Source: Rhynchopus sp. YZ270_cl-10 (Eukaryota > Euglenozoa > Diplonemea > Diplonemida > Diplonemidae). From it: a DNA stretch of 64,000 nt. Below the pieces are notes generated by a model that saw nothing but the letters and a program-made list of their open reading frames with translations, was not told where the DNA came from and did not search any database. Positions 52,795 through 63,442 of this stretch are shown here, piece after piece (the stretch's first letter is position 1; each line of letters begins with the position of its first letter). Location of the stretch: NCBI GenBank assembly GCA_964035575.1, contig OZ037909.1:124001-188000 (forward strand). Direction: 5' to 3'. The position numbers and the translations under genes are program-made.

Positions 52795-52970
52795 TGCAAA
52801 ACGCCTCACCGTTCATCAGCGGGACGCAGACACTGGTTCCCCGCAGGGTTATCGAACCCCCAGAGAGCACTTCATTGGCATGCACACGGTTACCACGAGG
52901 TTGTAACATAATCGTTGCCCCATCCAGAACGGGAGGGGAATTTTGTCATGTAAAGAAGTCAAAAAGAAAA
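52795..52970 (-). repeat. SINE-like repeat, best-preserved copy
   Basis: The longest match to 20600-20795. On the minus strand it runs CCCGTTCTGGATGGGGCAAC ... GGGGGTTCGATAACCC ... GTTTTGCACTTTTCAACTT. The B-box-like motif is nearly canonical. A T-rich stretch follows on that strand. Confidence 0.7.
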
Positions 52971-53408
52971 GGAAAAGGAAAAGAGGAAAGTGGTAGGGCA
53001 CAACTGGGCCTCTGCGAAGATACATCGACCAAGATGTATCTTATTATACTTCCTGAAAAGAAAAATACAATGACACAAAAAAAGAGAGAAAAGAGAGATT
53101 TTTTGGCAAAAATGAACCTGAGCTTTCGCGTTTTGTCTGATTAGTTTTCAAACAAAAAAAAAAAAACAAAAAAAAAATGCTATTAATACTCAACCCCTTT
53201 TGTTGTTGTTTGAACATGCATGTGAAAATGCTCTGTCATGCTCGTCCATGTCACATTCCAAGGGGAACACACACCATGCAGGGTTCAGGCTAAAACGCAT
53301 CTCAGTCGACAAACAAAAATTTGGTTTCATAATATGATATACTAACTATTCTACTGAATAGAAGGTATAATAGGGTGCACTAAACAAAAAGAAAATTTGT
53401 AAGATGAA

Positions 53409-53425
53409 TGTGCCTCTCGTGCACA
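53409..53425. repeat. Stem-loop repeat, TGTGC/GCACA type
   Basis: A perfect 5-bp stem with loop CTCTCGT, preceded by GTAAGATGAA. A GAATAGAAGGTATAATAG repeat copy lies just upstream (53335-53388). The loop is identical to that at 17208 although the stem is different. Confidence 0.7.
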
Positions 53426-53436
53426 CACACACACAC

Positions 53437-55771
53437 ACCCCTTCGCGACGTGCTGTGGTGGCGGTCATGCACATCCTACAGCACGGCCACCGACTGGACC
53501 CGGAGATGGTCTTCCACATTCGCAGGCTACGTGCGTGGATCAAACAGATGAGAAGAGAAAACTGCAGACATCTATGTGCGGTGGCGTGGCAGCACAGAGA
53601 TTCCCTGTCCTACGGACCGTTCTTCCTCCTCAATGAATCACTGAACGCCTTGGGGTGGGACTGGGTTGCCCCCAACCGAGTCAGATTCACCAACGAATCA
53701 GGAGACCAAACCCTGCTGGACGTTGACACCCTCACCGAAAAGCAAGCCACGTCAGTGGAGGCTGAGGCACGTCACAAACTGCGGAATGCCCTAATGAGGT
53801 CCCTTGCGAACAAGCGTACGAGCGACTACGACGGACTCCAACATGGTGTTGACGGCAGAGTGACCAGGCACCTGCTGGAAGACCCCGAGAGCAACTTAAC
53901 CGGGTACCAGAAAGGCATCCTTCGCTCCATCATCGCGGGGGCAATGACAACAACGGGTAGATCCGGCCTCATCACCGACGGATGCCCTTACTGTGAGACC
54001 GAAGCCCGCGAAACAGTTCGCCATATGTGGTGGGAGTGCAGTGCGTGGGAGGAGGTACGCAGCCGTCACCCTGTTGCAGCCGCGGACAGGACGGACTGGC
54101 CGAACTGTCTGGTCATTTGCGGGGTGGCACCACGGTACCGTCACGACAGCCACGACAACGTTCTCCCGCGTGACGACCACGAGAGGATCGCACTAGTGAG
54201 AAATCTGCAAAGGCTATTCATAGAAATAGTCAGGCAAAGACAGATTCGAGATGACCGCCCAGCAGAGACGGCCCGCCACCACCGCCTGGTTGACTACCCA
54301 TGGGGATGGTATTCTCCCCAACCCATGCGAGTGCAACTCCCTTCACTGCGCTACCAAGACGTGGGGGCCACATGGAAACACAGTGAAGACCTATGGTACG
54401 CAACCAACCACTGGGTAAACAGTCTGCAATGGGCGCATAACGGATCGGAACACTCTATTAGCTACATTGAGCTCGCAATAGACTTCGAGCTGACCACGGG
54501 ACTTTCTCTGCCGGGTATTAAGAACCGTAGATACCAGCCATACTGTGCGTCTCAAACCGTGTGCACTGTGCGCAACACCCTAGAAGGCCGCCAGGGCACA
54601 GAGGTGTTCTTTGATGGTGGTGCTAGACAAAACGGTACGGTATTTGCGAGGGCAGGGGCAGGAGCAGTTGTATACATCGACGGGGTAAGGCACATCCGTA
54701 GCTACGCCCCTGCCATTTGCAAGAAGCAACAACGTTGCCGAGTACGAAGGGGCTAGCAGTGGCCTTTGCCTTCTTCGCGACCTACCCCCAGAAGTGTGTG
54801 GCCAGGCGACCATATACGGTGACTCCAAACTGATCATCGAGCACATCAAGGGGAACACAAAATGCAAAGAGAACCTCCAGCCATTCCTCCACCGCATCAG
54901 GGCCCAAATCCGAGACCTGCAACCCCGCTACGTCATCGAATGGTGCCACGTCAAGCGGAACCTCAACACTGACGCTGACGCTCTCAGCAATGAAGCGATG
55001 GATACGGTCGAAGTTGCGAGGGCGGAGCAGCTGAGCCAGGCAGCTGCAGAATACCCTCTCTTCCAAAAGAGCGTATGGGCCAAAGCACTGTCACTGCAGA
55101 GCCTCACCCGTGACCTACGCAGTGTGGTCCAAGTCGACAGTTGGACCAGAGGCAAAGAGGGAGGTGTCACCAGTCTGACAGCGCTCGGAGGGACAGTGGT
55201 GCAAGGGGTAAATCGACGGGCTGTGCTTTCCGCCAAGACAGAGGCCGTCCTCCGCCACCTCAACGCCCACAACATCCGCAGCGAACAGCCGCATGGTCCT
55301 AGCTCCATCCTGTATGAGGAGAGCCAAGCATGGGCAGCTCGGTTCTACCCCCAGGACCACTACGCCGCGAACTGGACGGAGGCATCCAGCCAGGCACGGG
55401 GCAGAGCGGCGGTGGACACTGCAGCCTTCAGGTCCAGACCCCCGCGACCAGCCCCCGCGGGGGCCCGCAAGAACGCCAAGATCATCTCATGCGAGAGCCA
55501 CGGAAAAGTCAGATGTGTGTCCTGTGTGAAAGTGCGAGCCGTAGTGGAAACCTGCTGCAACCTGCACCACAGAGAGGATGATGGCCTTGAGCTTGTGATG
55601 GACTTCTGCCCGAGCCACAGATTGACGCGCTGTGGGGCCTGCCACTTGGACAGAAAAAGCCTAAACGAGTGCTGCCACTCCTGCCACCCGCAATTCAAGC
55701 ACGAGGCCCAGGAAGGCACTCAACCACTGCATCACCGTCACGACCCTTCGGGGGCGTCTGCCGTGACGTGA
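53437..55771 (+). mobile_element. LINE (non-LTR retrotransposon) 3' part: zinc knuckle and RNase H
   Basis: The only plus-strand coding region of good quality. The first open frame (to 54756) holds a region like the segment after LINE reverse transcriptases, with GPFFLLNESLNALGWDW and a zinc-binding CPYC...ETVRHMWWEC motif. It then enters an RNase H domain (EVFFDGGARQNG). The domain resumes in another frame from about 54752 (GDSKLIIEHIKGNTK ... EWCHVKRNLNTDADALSNEA), so one frameshift splits it. The final about 110 residues are a Cys/His-rich tail (CVSCVKVRAVVETCCNLHH, CGACHLDRKSLNECCHSCH). The reverse transcriptase catalytic region is absent, a usual 5' truncation. GC content is high and even. 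The stop codon is followed within a few bases by a C run that opens the composite element. Confidence 0.8.
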
Positions 55772-56407
55772 GCACCCCCCCCCCCCCCCCCAGGGGGTCC
55801 GACTCCCACACGACGCGGTCCAGAGGCACCTGACAAGTGAAATGACATGTCATAAAAGTGACAAGTGAAATGACATGTAAATCACTTGTCATGACAAGTG
55901 AACCACTTGTCATGACAAGTGATTCACTTGTCATGACAAGTGAATCCTTAGGGTCCCTGTTAACCCTGGATTCTTTTTATTGTTATTTTTTGATTAGGGA
56001 GTGGGTTGCGCAAGCAAAGTAAGGCAATGGGGTGGGGAGTGGGGGAAAAAAGGAAAAGAAAAGAAAAAAAAGAAAAGAAAAGTATTGTTTAAAGTGACGT
56101 AAGGACACGACTATGCGGTTCACTAACCCTGGTAATACCCCCTACCCATATTACCAGGGTTATAACCATCCCGTTTGAGGCATCAAACGATTTTTTTTTT
56201 TTGATTATGATAGCATTGCTCTCATTCAATTGTCACAGCGTCGTCGCCTTCGTCGTCTTCGTCGTCATCCTCTTCTTCCGAGGCGTCGTTCTGCCTCGCG
56301 TCTTCGGGTGCGACCAACTTGATTTCCTTTTCATTGAATATGAAACTATACCCTGTGCACCACCTATCCACCGACAGATTTTTTGATTTTTTGATTTTAT
56401 TCCACAG

Positions 56408-57772
56408 TTAAATAAAGTATACGAAGGATTTGGCACTTTTAGCGTGATTCTTTTTAATGATAATTTCACGCCGTGTTTTTTTCACAAATAAAAACCACGC
56501 TAATTGAACTTTATTTCACGCGTTTTCACTTTTTTTCACTGCAATTCCTTAGGAGCGTGATTTTATTTTTGTTTTTTTCACGCCAAAACAGGGGTTTTTT
56601 TTGGCGATAACTTCACGCTAAATTTTGGTATATCCTGCACCACCACCCGCCTAAAAATTGAAAATTTCGAATTTTTTTTGCACTTTTCCCATTTTTTTTT
56701 TGACACACGCAACATGCCGAAGGATCTAAGACGCAAACGGTCCTCCGACAAGAGATGGACGAGCGCTACAGTGGTTTTGCTGAAGGACTGGCATCGTCGA
56801 CACCGTACATCCGTGAATGGGACCGCTTTTTAAGGAATTCATTGGCAAGCCCAACGGTAAGCCCACGGAAGCCGACTTTGTTTTGTGCATAGTGCATCTC
56901 CGTGACGATCTCACGTACAAATCGTCGTAATGGACAGCGTTCAGTAAGCTGAGCAGCATATTGGCGTGGAAGTATGGGGTGCAACTGCAAGACCAGTTTG
57001 CGCAGGCTCGTGTGTCTCTTGAAACAAAACCAGACCGGCTACCGACACGACAGTCCAAGGCACTCCGCACTTACGAAACAAGAAATCGACTCCTTCATTA
57101 CCTATGAAGGCGGAGGACACACCACCCCCTTACTTCATTGTGAGGAAGGCGGTGGCTGGCATGATATTCTGTGATGGGCGGGGATCTTCTGAATGTCTCG
57201 CTCTTGCACGATAGCCATTTCCCGACCTCCGCTAGCACCCGAGGGGACCCTGAGGGTGGGGAGACGTCGGGATGTAGCTTTGTGTACCTTTGAGGCAGCT
57301 TTCAGAACCCGACCACACGCTACACGCTATGCGTGGGCTAAATAGGCTACACGCTGTATGCGCTACACGCAAAATGCTGTTGTGTATCAAAACGTGGGTT
57401 GCGTGTACTGCATGGGGTCACCTGTGCACCACCCTGTGTGGCTCACACATGGTTATGACACCCCGAAAACGTGTATCCCACCCCACATATAAGGGTAGGC
57501 CCAGTTTATCGGGTTTTTGCAGGTTTCCCCGCAGGAGGGTAACAGGTCTGGAGGGACCCTTCAGCCTTTTTTAGCCTCCCTCCAGCCCCCTCAGGTTTGC
57601 CAGCCCCCCCAGCGGGAGTCCCGCTATCCTAGCTAGGGGTCCCGTGGGATTCCCGGTAGCGCTGGCGGGAGGGTAAGGAAAGCTACCTGGAGGGACACAT
57701 ACTCGTTAGTTATTGCACAATAAATGAGTCACGCTAAAAGTGCCAAATCCTTTCGTATACTTTATTTAACGT
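56408..57772. mobile_element. 1.4-kb nested element with 40-bp inverted ends
   Basis: TTAAATAAAGTATACGAAGG continues to CACTTTTAGCGTGA at the left, and its complement sits at 57733-57772. Around 56730-57110 the plus strand has coding-like DNA in several frames (for instance MDERYSGFAEGLASSTPYI and KLSSILAWKYGVQLQDQF). The composition of these peptides recalls the N-terminal part of a tyrosine recombinase, but this is only an impression; the region is broken in several places. Confidence 0.6.
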
Positions 57773-57779
57773 GAAATAA

Positions 57780-57955
57780 AATTACGTATTCAACGCCTTT
57801 TAGCGAATTTTTTTGCGATACTTCACTTATTTTTTTCCCAGGCTCGTGGATTCAATTTGCCTCGCTTCGCTCGGCAAATTAACTACCACTCGCCTGGGAA
57901 AAAAATGCGTGAAGTTATCGCAAAAAAAAACCACGCTAAAAGGCGTTGAATAAAT
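57780..57955. repeat. Small palindrome, AACGCCTTTTAGCG arms
   Basis: AACGCCTTTTAGCG, GCGATACTTCAC and TTCCCAGGC face their near complements across a short GC-rich centre with TTGCCTCGCTTCGCTCGGCAA. It lies next to the right end of the nested element, whose TTTAGCGTGA motif it shares. Confidence 0.7.
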
Positions 57956-58802
57956 AGTTATTTTTGCTTTTAAAAATGAACAAGATAAAACAAAAAGCTT
58001 GCGTTTCTTTTATCGAACAGATTTTATTCTCCGCCCCGTACCCAAAACATAAACACCACTGTGAATCAGAAAAAATATTTTCCCTTTTCTTTTTTCTTCC
58101 ACACACGCTTGTTTTTGTGCTTCGTTCATTTTTTATTAAAAAGCTTTGTTTCGAGTGCGAAACGTTTCTCCATGTATTGCACGGGAAACAACATGACAAA
58201 CAGGTGCAGGGTGGTTCCGTGCTTACCATAGAACCTGGCACCTTGTGTGTCTCCCAAAAACCAAAAAAGCGTTGTGTGTGAAGTTTTGAAGGAAGGAAAA
58301 ATAAAACATCACCTTTTGTTGTCTTTTACATTTCAAATTTTTTTAAAAAATGAAGCGTCAGTCCGTGAGTGAGAGCCCTTCGCAAAAGTCCTTACGTCAC
58401 TTTAACCATACTTTTCTTTACCGTTCCCCAGTCCCCACCCCATTTCCTTACGTTGCCTGCACAACCCACTCCCTAATCAATAAAAGAAAACTATCAGATA
58501 GCCGCCACTACCCACATCAGGCTAAAAAAGAAAGAGATAAAAAGTACATCATTTTACATTTTTTTACTTCATTTCATGTAGGAATAAATGAAATCATGAG
58601 CTCACAGGCATTCCTCAGGTAAATCACTTGTCATGACAAGTGATTCACTTGTCATGACAAGTGGTTCACTTGTCATGACAAGTGAGTCACTTGTCATGAC
58701 AAGTGAGTCACTTGTCATGACAAGTGACCACTTGTCATACATTTCACTTGTCATTTCACTTGTCACCATGACAAGTGAAATTGGTCCTGGACCGCGTCGT
58801 GC

Positions 58803-60343
58803 ATGTAAATTTTTGTCCATTTAATTATTTTTTCAGCATTGGGCCATTTCCCGGGCACCCCCGGGTGAATCCTGCCCCCAAAATAGGGTTTCTGGGCCCT
58901 GTGGGGCTAAATTCACCCTCTAGGTACCCCAAAATATGAAAAAAATTGAAAAATATGGTGAAAAATCGGGTTTTTGGCCTTTTGGGCACTATGGCCAGTT
59001 TTGACTAAATTTCCAAAAAAAATCAAAAAAAAGCCCCAAAAATAGACGGAAAAAGGAGTCTCTTGCCACAATTTCGGCCCAAAAATGTGTTTTGAGTCCA
59101 TTGCAAACGGTTTTTCGCCTTTTTGCCACTTTTTTTGACGATTTTTTGGTGTTTTTAGGTGCAAAAACAACCCCAGAACAAGCCCAGAACACTTTTTCAC
59201 CACATTCTGGACCAATATCTAACCGAACTTTTTGCTGAAAACCTCCGAAAAACCACCCCTGTAAGTCAGATTATGCCGAATGGTGCTCCAATTCCCCCAA
59301 TAACACCCAAATCTACGTCAGAAAATCGGGGGAAAAAAACACACTTTTTTCAAAAGGTCGTCAGGCAGGGTTCCATCCCAGAACAACCCCAGAACACTTT
59401 TTCACCACATTCTGGATCAATATCTAGCCGAACTTTTTGCTGAAAACCGCCGAAAAACCACCCCTGTGAGTCAGATTATACCGAATGGTGCTCCAATTCC
59501 CACAATAACACCCAAATCTACGGCAGAAAATCGGGGGAAAAAAACACACTTTTTTCAAAAGGTCGTCAGGCAGGGTTCCATAATGAGCTTTTTGAAAAAG
59601 TGTGTTTTTTTCCCCCGATTTTCTAACGTAGATTTGGGTGTTATTGTGGGAATTGGAGCACCATTCGGTATAATCTGACTCACAGGGGTGGTTTTTCGGC
59701 GGTTTTCAGCAAAAAGTTCGGCTAGATATTGATCCAGAATGTGGTGAAAAAGTGTTCTGGGGTTGTTCTGGGATGGAACCCTGCCTGACGACCTTTTGAA
59801 AAAAGTGTGTTTTTTTTCCCCGATTTTCTGACGTAGATTTGGGTGTTATTGGGGGAATTGGAGCACCATTCGACATAATCTGACTTACAGGGGTGGTTTT
59901 TCGGGGGTTTTCAGCAAAAAGTTCGGTTAGATATTGGTCCAGAATGTGGTGAAAAAGTGTTCTGGGCTTGTTCTGGGGTTGTTTTTGCACCTAAAAACAC
60001 CAAAAAATCGTCAAAAAAAGTGGCAAAAAGGCGAAAAACCGTTTGCAATGGACTCAAAACACATTTTTGGGCCGAAATTGTGGCAAGAGACTCCTTTTTC
60101 CGTCTATTTTTGGGGCTATTTTTGATTTTTTTTTGGAAATTTAGTCAAAACTGGCCATAGTGCCCAAAAGGCCAAAAACCCGATTTTTCACCATATTTTT
60201 CAATTTTTTTCATATTTTGGGGTACCTAGAGGGTGAATTTAGCCCCACAGGGCCCAGAAACCCTATTTTGGGGGCAGGATTCACCCGGGGGTGCCCGGGA
60301 AATGGCCCAATGCTGAAAAAATAATTAAATGGACAAAATTCCT
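58803..60343. mobile_element. 1.5-kb palindrome (element C)
   Basis: Positions pair as p with 119149 minus p. Ends TGTCCATTTAATTATTTTTT and its complement. Each arm carries a roughly 220-bp stretch duplicated in tandem (CCCAGAACACTTTTTCACCA recurs at about 59172 and 59392). The order of motifs (GTGAAAAA, GAGTCCATT, TGGTGTTTTTA, CACACTTTTTTCAAAA, GTCGTCAGGCAGG) follows that in element A, at lower identity. Non-coding; mirror frames are an effect of the palindrome. Confidence 0.88.
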
Positions 60344-60839
60344 TACACGGCGGGGTCCGCACACCCCGAGGGTCCGTAAAACGGCATGTTAGGAGGGTCC
60401 CTCTTTACGGAGTGTCATTACGTACCCTAGGGTACGTAATTACGGACCCTAGGGTCCGTAATTACGTACCCTAGGGTACGTAATTACGTACCCTAGGGTC
60501 CGTAATTACGGAGCCTCCCAGGGAAAGGGACTCTCGAAAAATTTTTTTTGCCCCCGTTTAGGGCTAATTTCGACGATTTGAGGCCATTAAAAGCAAAATT
60601 TGGCACTTTTGAGCATCTGTGGGGGTCTAAAACGCAGTTTAGAGTACCACAATTTTTAGTGGGTTTTACCGAAAACAAGTCAATTTTTGGTCCGAAAAAA
60701 AATTTTTTTTGACATCACAAAATTGCCCTTGGTGGGACTATGTGTCCTCAATGCTGGGCGAAAAATGCAAATATAGCTATTTTTAACTTTCACACACAAT
60801 TTTAACGGGTTTTACCTGTGTACCTGTGTACAGCTTATT

Positions 60840-61112
60840 TGTTGTGAAAGACATCTTCCACCATGCATTGAGGAGGGTAAGACAGTGGTCGCAGTTTGTA
60901 CTTGATAGCATTACAACATTTAACTTCTCCACGGGGGTCTTGGGCCGTTCACTCGGTTATACCTTGACCAGCGGAAGAGGCCTTTTTGGTCTCTAGAATA
61001 TCCGGTATTCCCGAACGGAGGCGCACTTTGTGTGTTACTACGACCTGGCAATTTCCAGCAGTAGGTTAAGTAATCTTTCTTGTAAATTGTTGGATCATTA
61101 TCTCCTCAGTGC
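60840..61112. repeat. About 280-bp repeat, copy 1 of 2
   Basis: Nearly identical to 63125-63408 over CATTACAACATTTAACTTCT, GGTCTTGGGCCGTTCACTCG and TTGGATCATTATCTCCTCAG, with one small insertion in the second copy. Its right end stops at the same GTGCATG where the second copy continues into an inverted end. Confidence 0.92.
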
Positions 61113-61415
61113 ATGAATGCCCCACGTGACTGGACACTTTTGTGTTTGTCATGTGGAGCTGTGGTTGCTTTTTCACGACTTTTTTCCTTGTACACCAGTG
61201 TATCGTGTACCGGGGTACTGGGCCGAAAATACACCAGTACCCAGGTGCCTGGGTGCCCAGACACACCACTGTACCCAGAATCCAGTCTCCCACCCAGAAA
61301 ACCTACTCATACACCAGAAAAGTGAAAATAGCTACTCGACCAGAAAAGTAGCTGGGAAAAGTTCAGAAAAAGCCAGAAAATTTCAACAAAATGCATTTTT
61401 AGGTTCTCGAAGACA

Positions 61416-61611
61416 CTGGGTACTGGGTACTGGGTACTGGGTACTGGGTACTGGGTACTGGGTACTGGGTACTGGGTACTGGGTACTGGGTACTGGGTAC
61501 TGGGTACTGGGTACTGGGTACTGGGTACTGGGTACTGGGTACTGGGTACTGGGTACTGGGTACTGGGTACTGGGTACTGGGTACTGGGTACTGGGTACTG
61601 GGTACTGGGTA
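61416..61611. repeat. 7-bp satellite CTGGGTA, 28 copies
   Basis: A perfect array that differs by one base from the CTGTGTA array at 26703. It is framed by ACACTGGG and GGGCACCC. All frames are open because 7 bp repeats cycle through them; nothing is coded. Confidence 0.97.
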
Positions 61612-63115
61612 CTGGGCACCCAGAGAAAGCACCTTAAAAGCAGCGAAGGCGCAGGTTACGGGGAAGACAAGGTATGTAATTATGTTTAACTTTCAGTTAC
61701 TAGTGAAGATTGAACAAAAAAATGCCGCATATTTCAACTTGTTCGTGTTTTCAACTCGAAATAAACGCGTAATGTTCACACTATTAAATAGCTATTTTTT
61801 TACGCACCAATCATTTTGTGTCACCTCATGACATGAAGGAGGAAATAGAAACAAAGCATTTTGAACACACTTGCGGTTCTGGGGACGAACCGCGCTGCAG
61901 AGCCACTCCTCAGGTCGAGGTGTGTGCGTTTCACCACAACCTCTCCCATGGGTTTTATCGTGTGATGAGTGTTACGTTTCTATTTGGTTCCACAGGCGCT
62001 CGTTACCTGCTTCACATAATTCACCTCGCTTCACTCGAACCATTTGTGCAGCAGGTCACTCTCTCGACCTGTAGCGTGGAAAAAATCTATCTTATTTCAC
62101 GGCAATAAATAGCCTTTTTTATTAACCTCACCTTTCCCGACTACTACGTTTGTATACCATAACTTAATCACACCCCACATTTACACTTATCACAGGATCG
62201 TGAAGTCTGAACTGCACCCGCGATTGCGATGAGAAGCTTCACCGCGGTCCGACATTCAACAACTCAAAATCTACCCGCATCAATCTATTCTGAGTTTGCG
62301 GACGAAGATCTGGGTGGAGGGGGGTGGGTACACTTAGTCAGTCACTGCTATAGCCATTAACCAAGGGAGCATAGCTAGTGCAAGAAATTCGACTTTGGAA
62401 ACCTTCCGGAAAGTCTGTCCTCTGCTTGCGGAGGACTAGACACAAGAAAATATTGCGTTCCCCCAGAAAACCAGTGCACAATTTACACTCCTTGTGGGTG
62501 GTCTTGTTGCCTTTTTGGTCAACAGTAATTTTGGCCCAGGCATGCTCTTGAAGCATGACAATTTAGTGTGTATGGGGCAGGGTGTTGTTTTGTTCTGAAT
62601 TCTCTTTGTTATAACATCTAAGTCAATCGCGGGTGGTGGTTTGTGTAGCGTGAGGCACTCTTTTTAGCAAACTTCCTGCGGCTGCTAAAGTGTTATTTCT
62701 TCGGATTTAACAACGTACAGCGTAACATAGTGGATTAGCCTGGTCGACACAACCTTTGATAGCTATGGGATAACCAACCCCCTTCGACCCCTTGTGGGTT
62801 CACTGAACAAGCCCTAGTGGTAGTTAAACGCGATTGACATTTACATTCCTAAAGATGAAAGAACAAGACAACACTTCTGTACCCGCGCATCAAAATTGTG
62901 GAAAACTTTGCACCCCAAACACCCTCAACAACGCCCGCCAAAAGGCGCCCCTTGTTGCTGGGACTTGGTTCTCATTGATACACTGCACAGCAGGCATTCC
63001 TCTGAGTCCAACGCAGTTTGGCCTGTCTGCAGCGTTGCACCGAAGGTGCACGAAGACAGGGTCTGGTGGTAAATTTTGCGTCTCGCATTCCCTCAGGGAA
63101 GTTTAAAAACTCTTG

Positions 63116-63442
63116 AGCTCGGTTTGTTGTCAAAGACATATTCCACCATGTATTGAGGAGGGTAAGACAGTGTTCGCAGTTTGTACTTGATAGCATTACA
63201 ACATTTAACTTCTCCACGGGGGTCTTGGGCCGTTCACTCGGTTCTACCTTGACTACCGGAAGATATTCTTGAGGCCTTTTTGGTCTCTAGAATATCCGGT
63301 CTTCCCGAACGGAGGCACACTTTGTGTGTTACTACGACCTGGCAACTCCAGCAGTAGGTTAAGTAATCTTTCTTGTAAATTGTTGGATCATTATCTCCTC
63401 AGTGCATGGTGGAAGACGTCTTTGACAACTAACCGAGCTCAC
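63116..63442. mobile_element. About 325-bp element with 46-bp inverted ends
   Basis: GAGCTCGGTTTGTTGTCAAAG continues to CCACCATGTATTGAGGAG at the left, and the near complement ends in AACTAACCGAGCTC at the right. It contains copy 2 of the 280-bp repeat. The copy at 60840 keeps only the left inverted end. Confidence 0.75.

Larger units (their letters stand above)
55808..58802. mobile_element. 3.0-kb element with ACTTGTCATGACAAGT subterminal arrays
   Basis: Ends CACGACGCGGTCCAG and CTGGACCGCGTCGTG. Both subterminal regions (55830-55948 and 58620-58780) are arrays of the palindrome CACTTGTCATGACAAGTG with small spacers. The middle contains another nested inverted repeat (56408-57772) and AT-rich non-coding DNA to 58600. 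Confidence 0.8.

Noticed and set aside
56726-57070. Minus-strand 114-codon frame
   Set aside because: Lies over plus-strand coding-like DNA of better composition and has no family resemblance.
61117-61689. 190-codon frame with VLGTGYW repeats
   Set aside because: Reading of the 7-bp CTGGGTA satellite.
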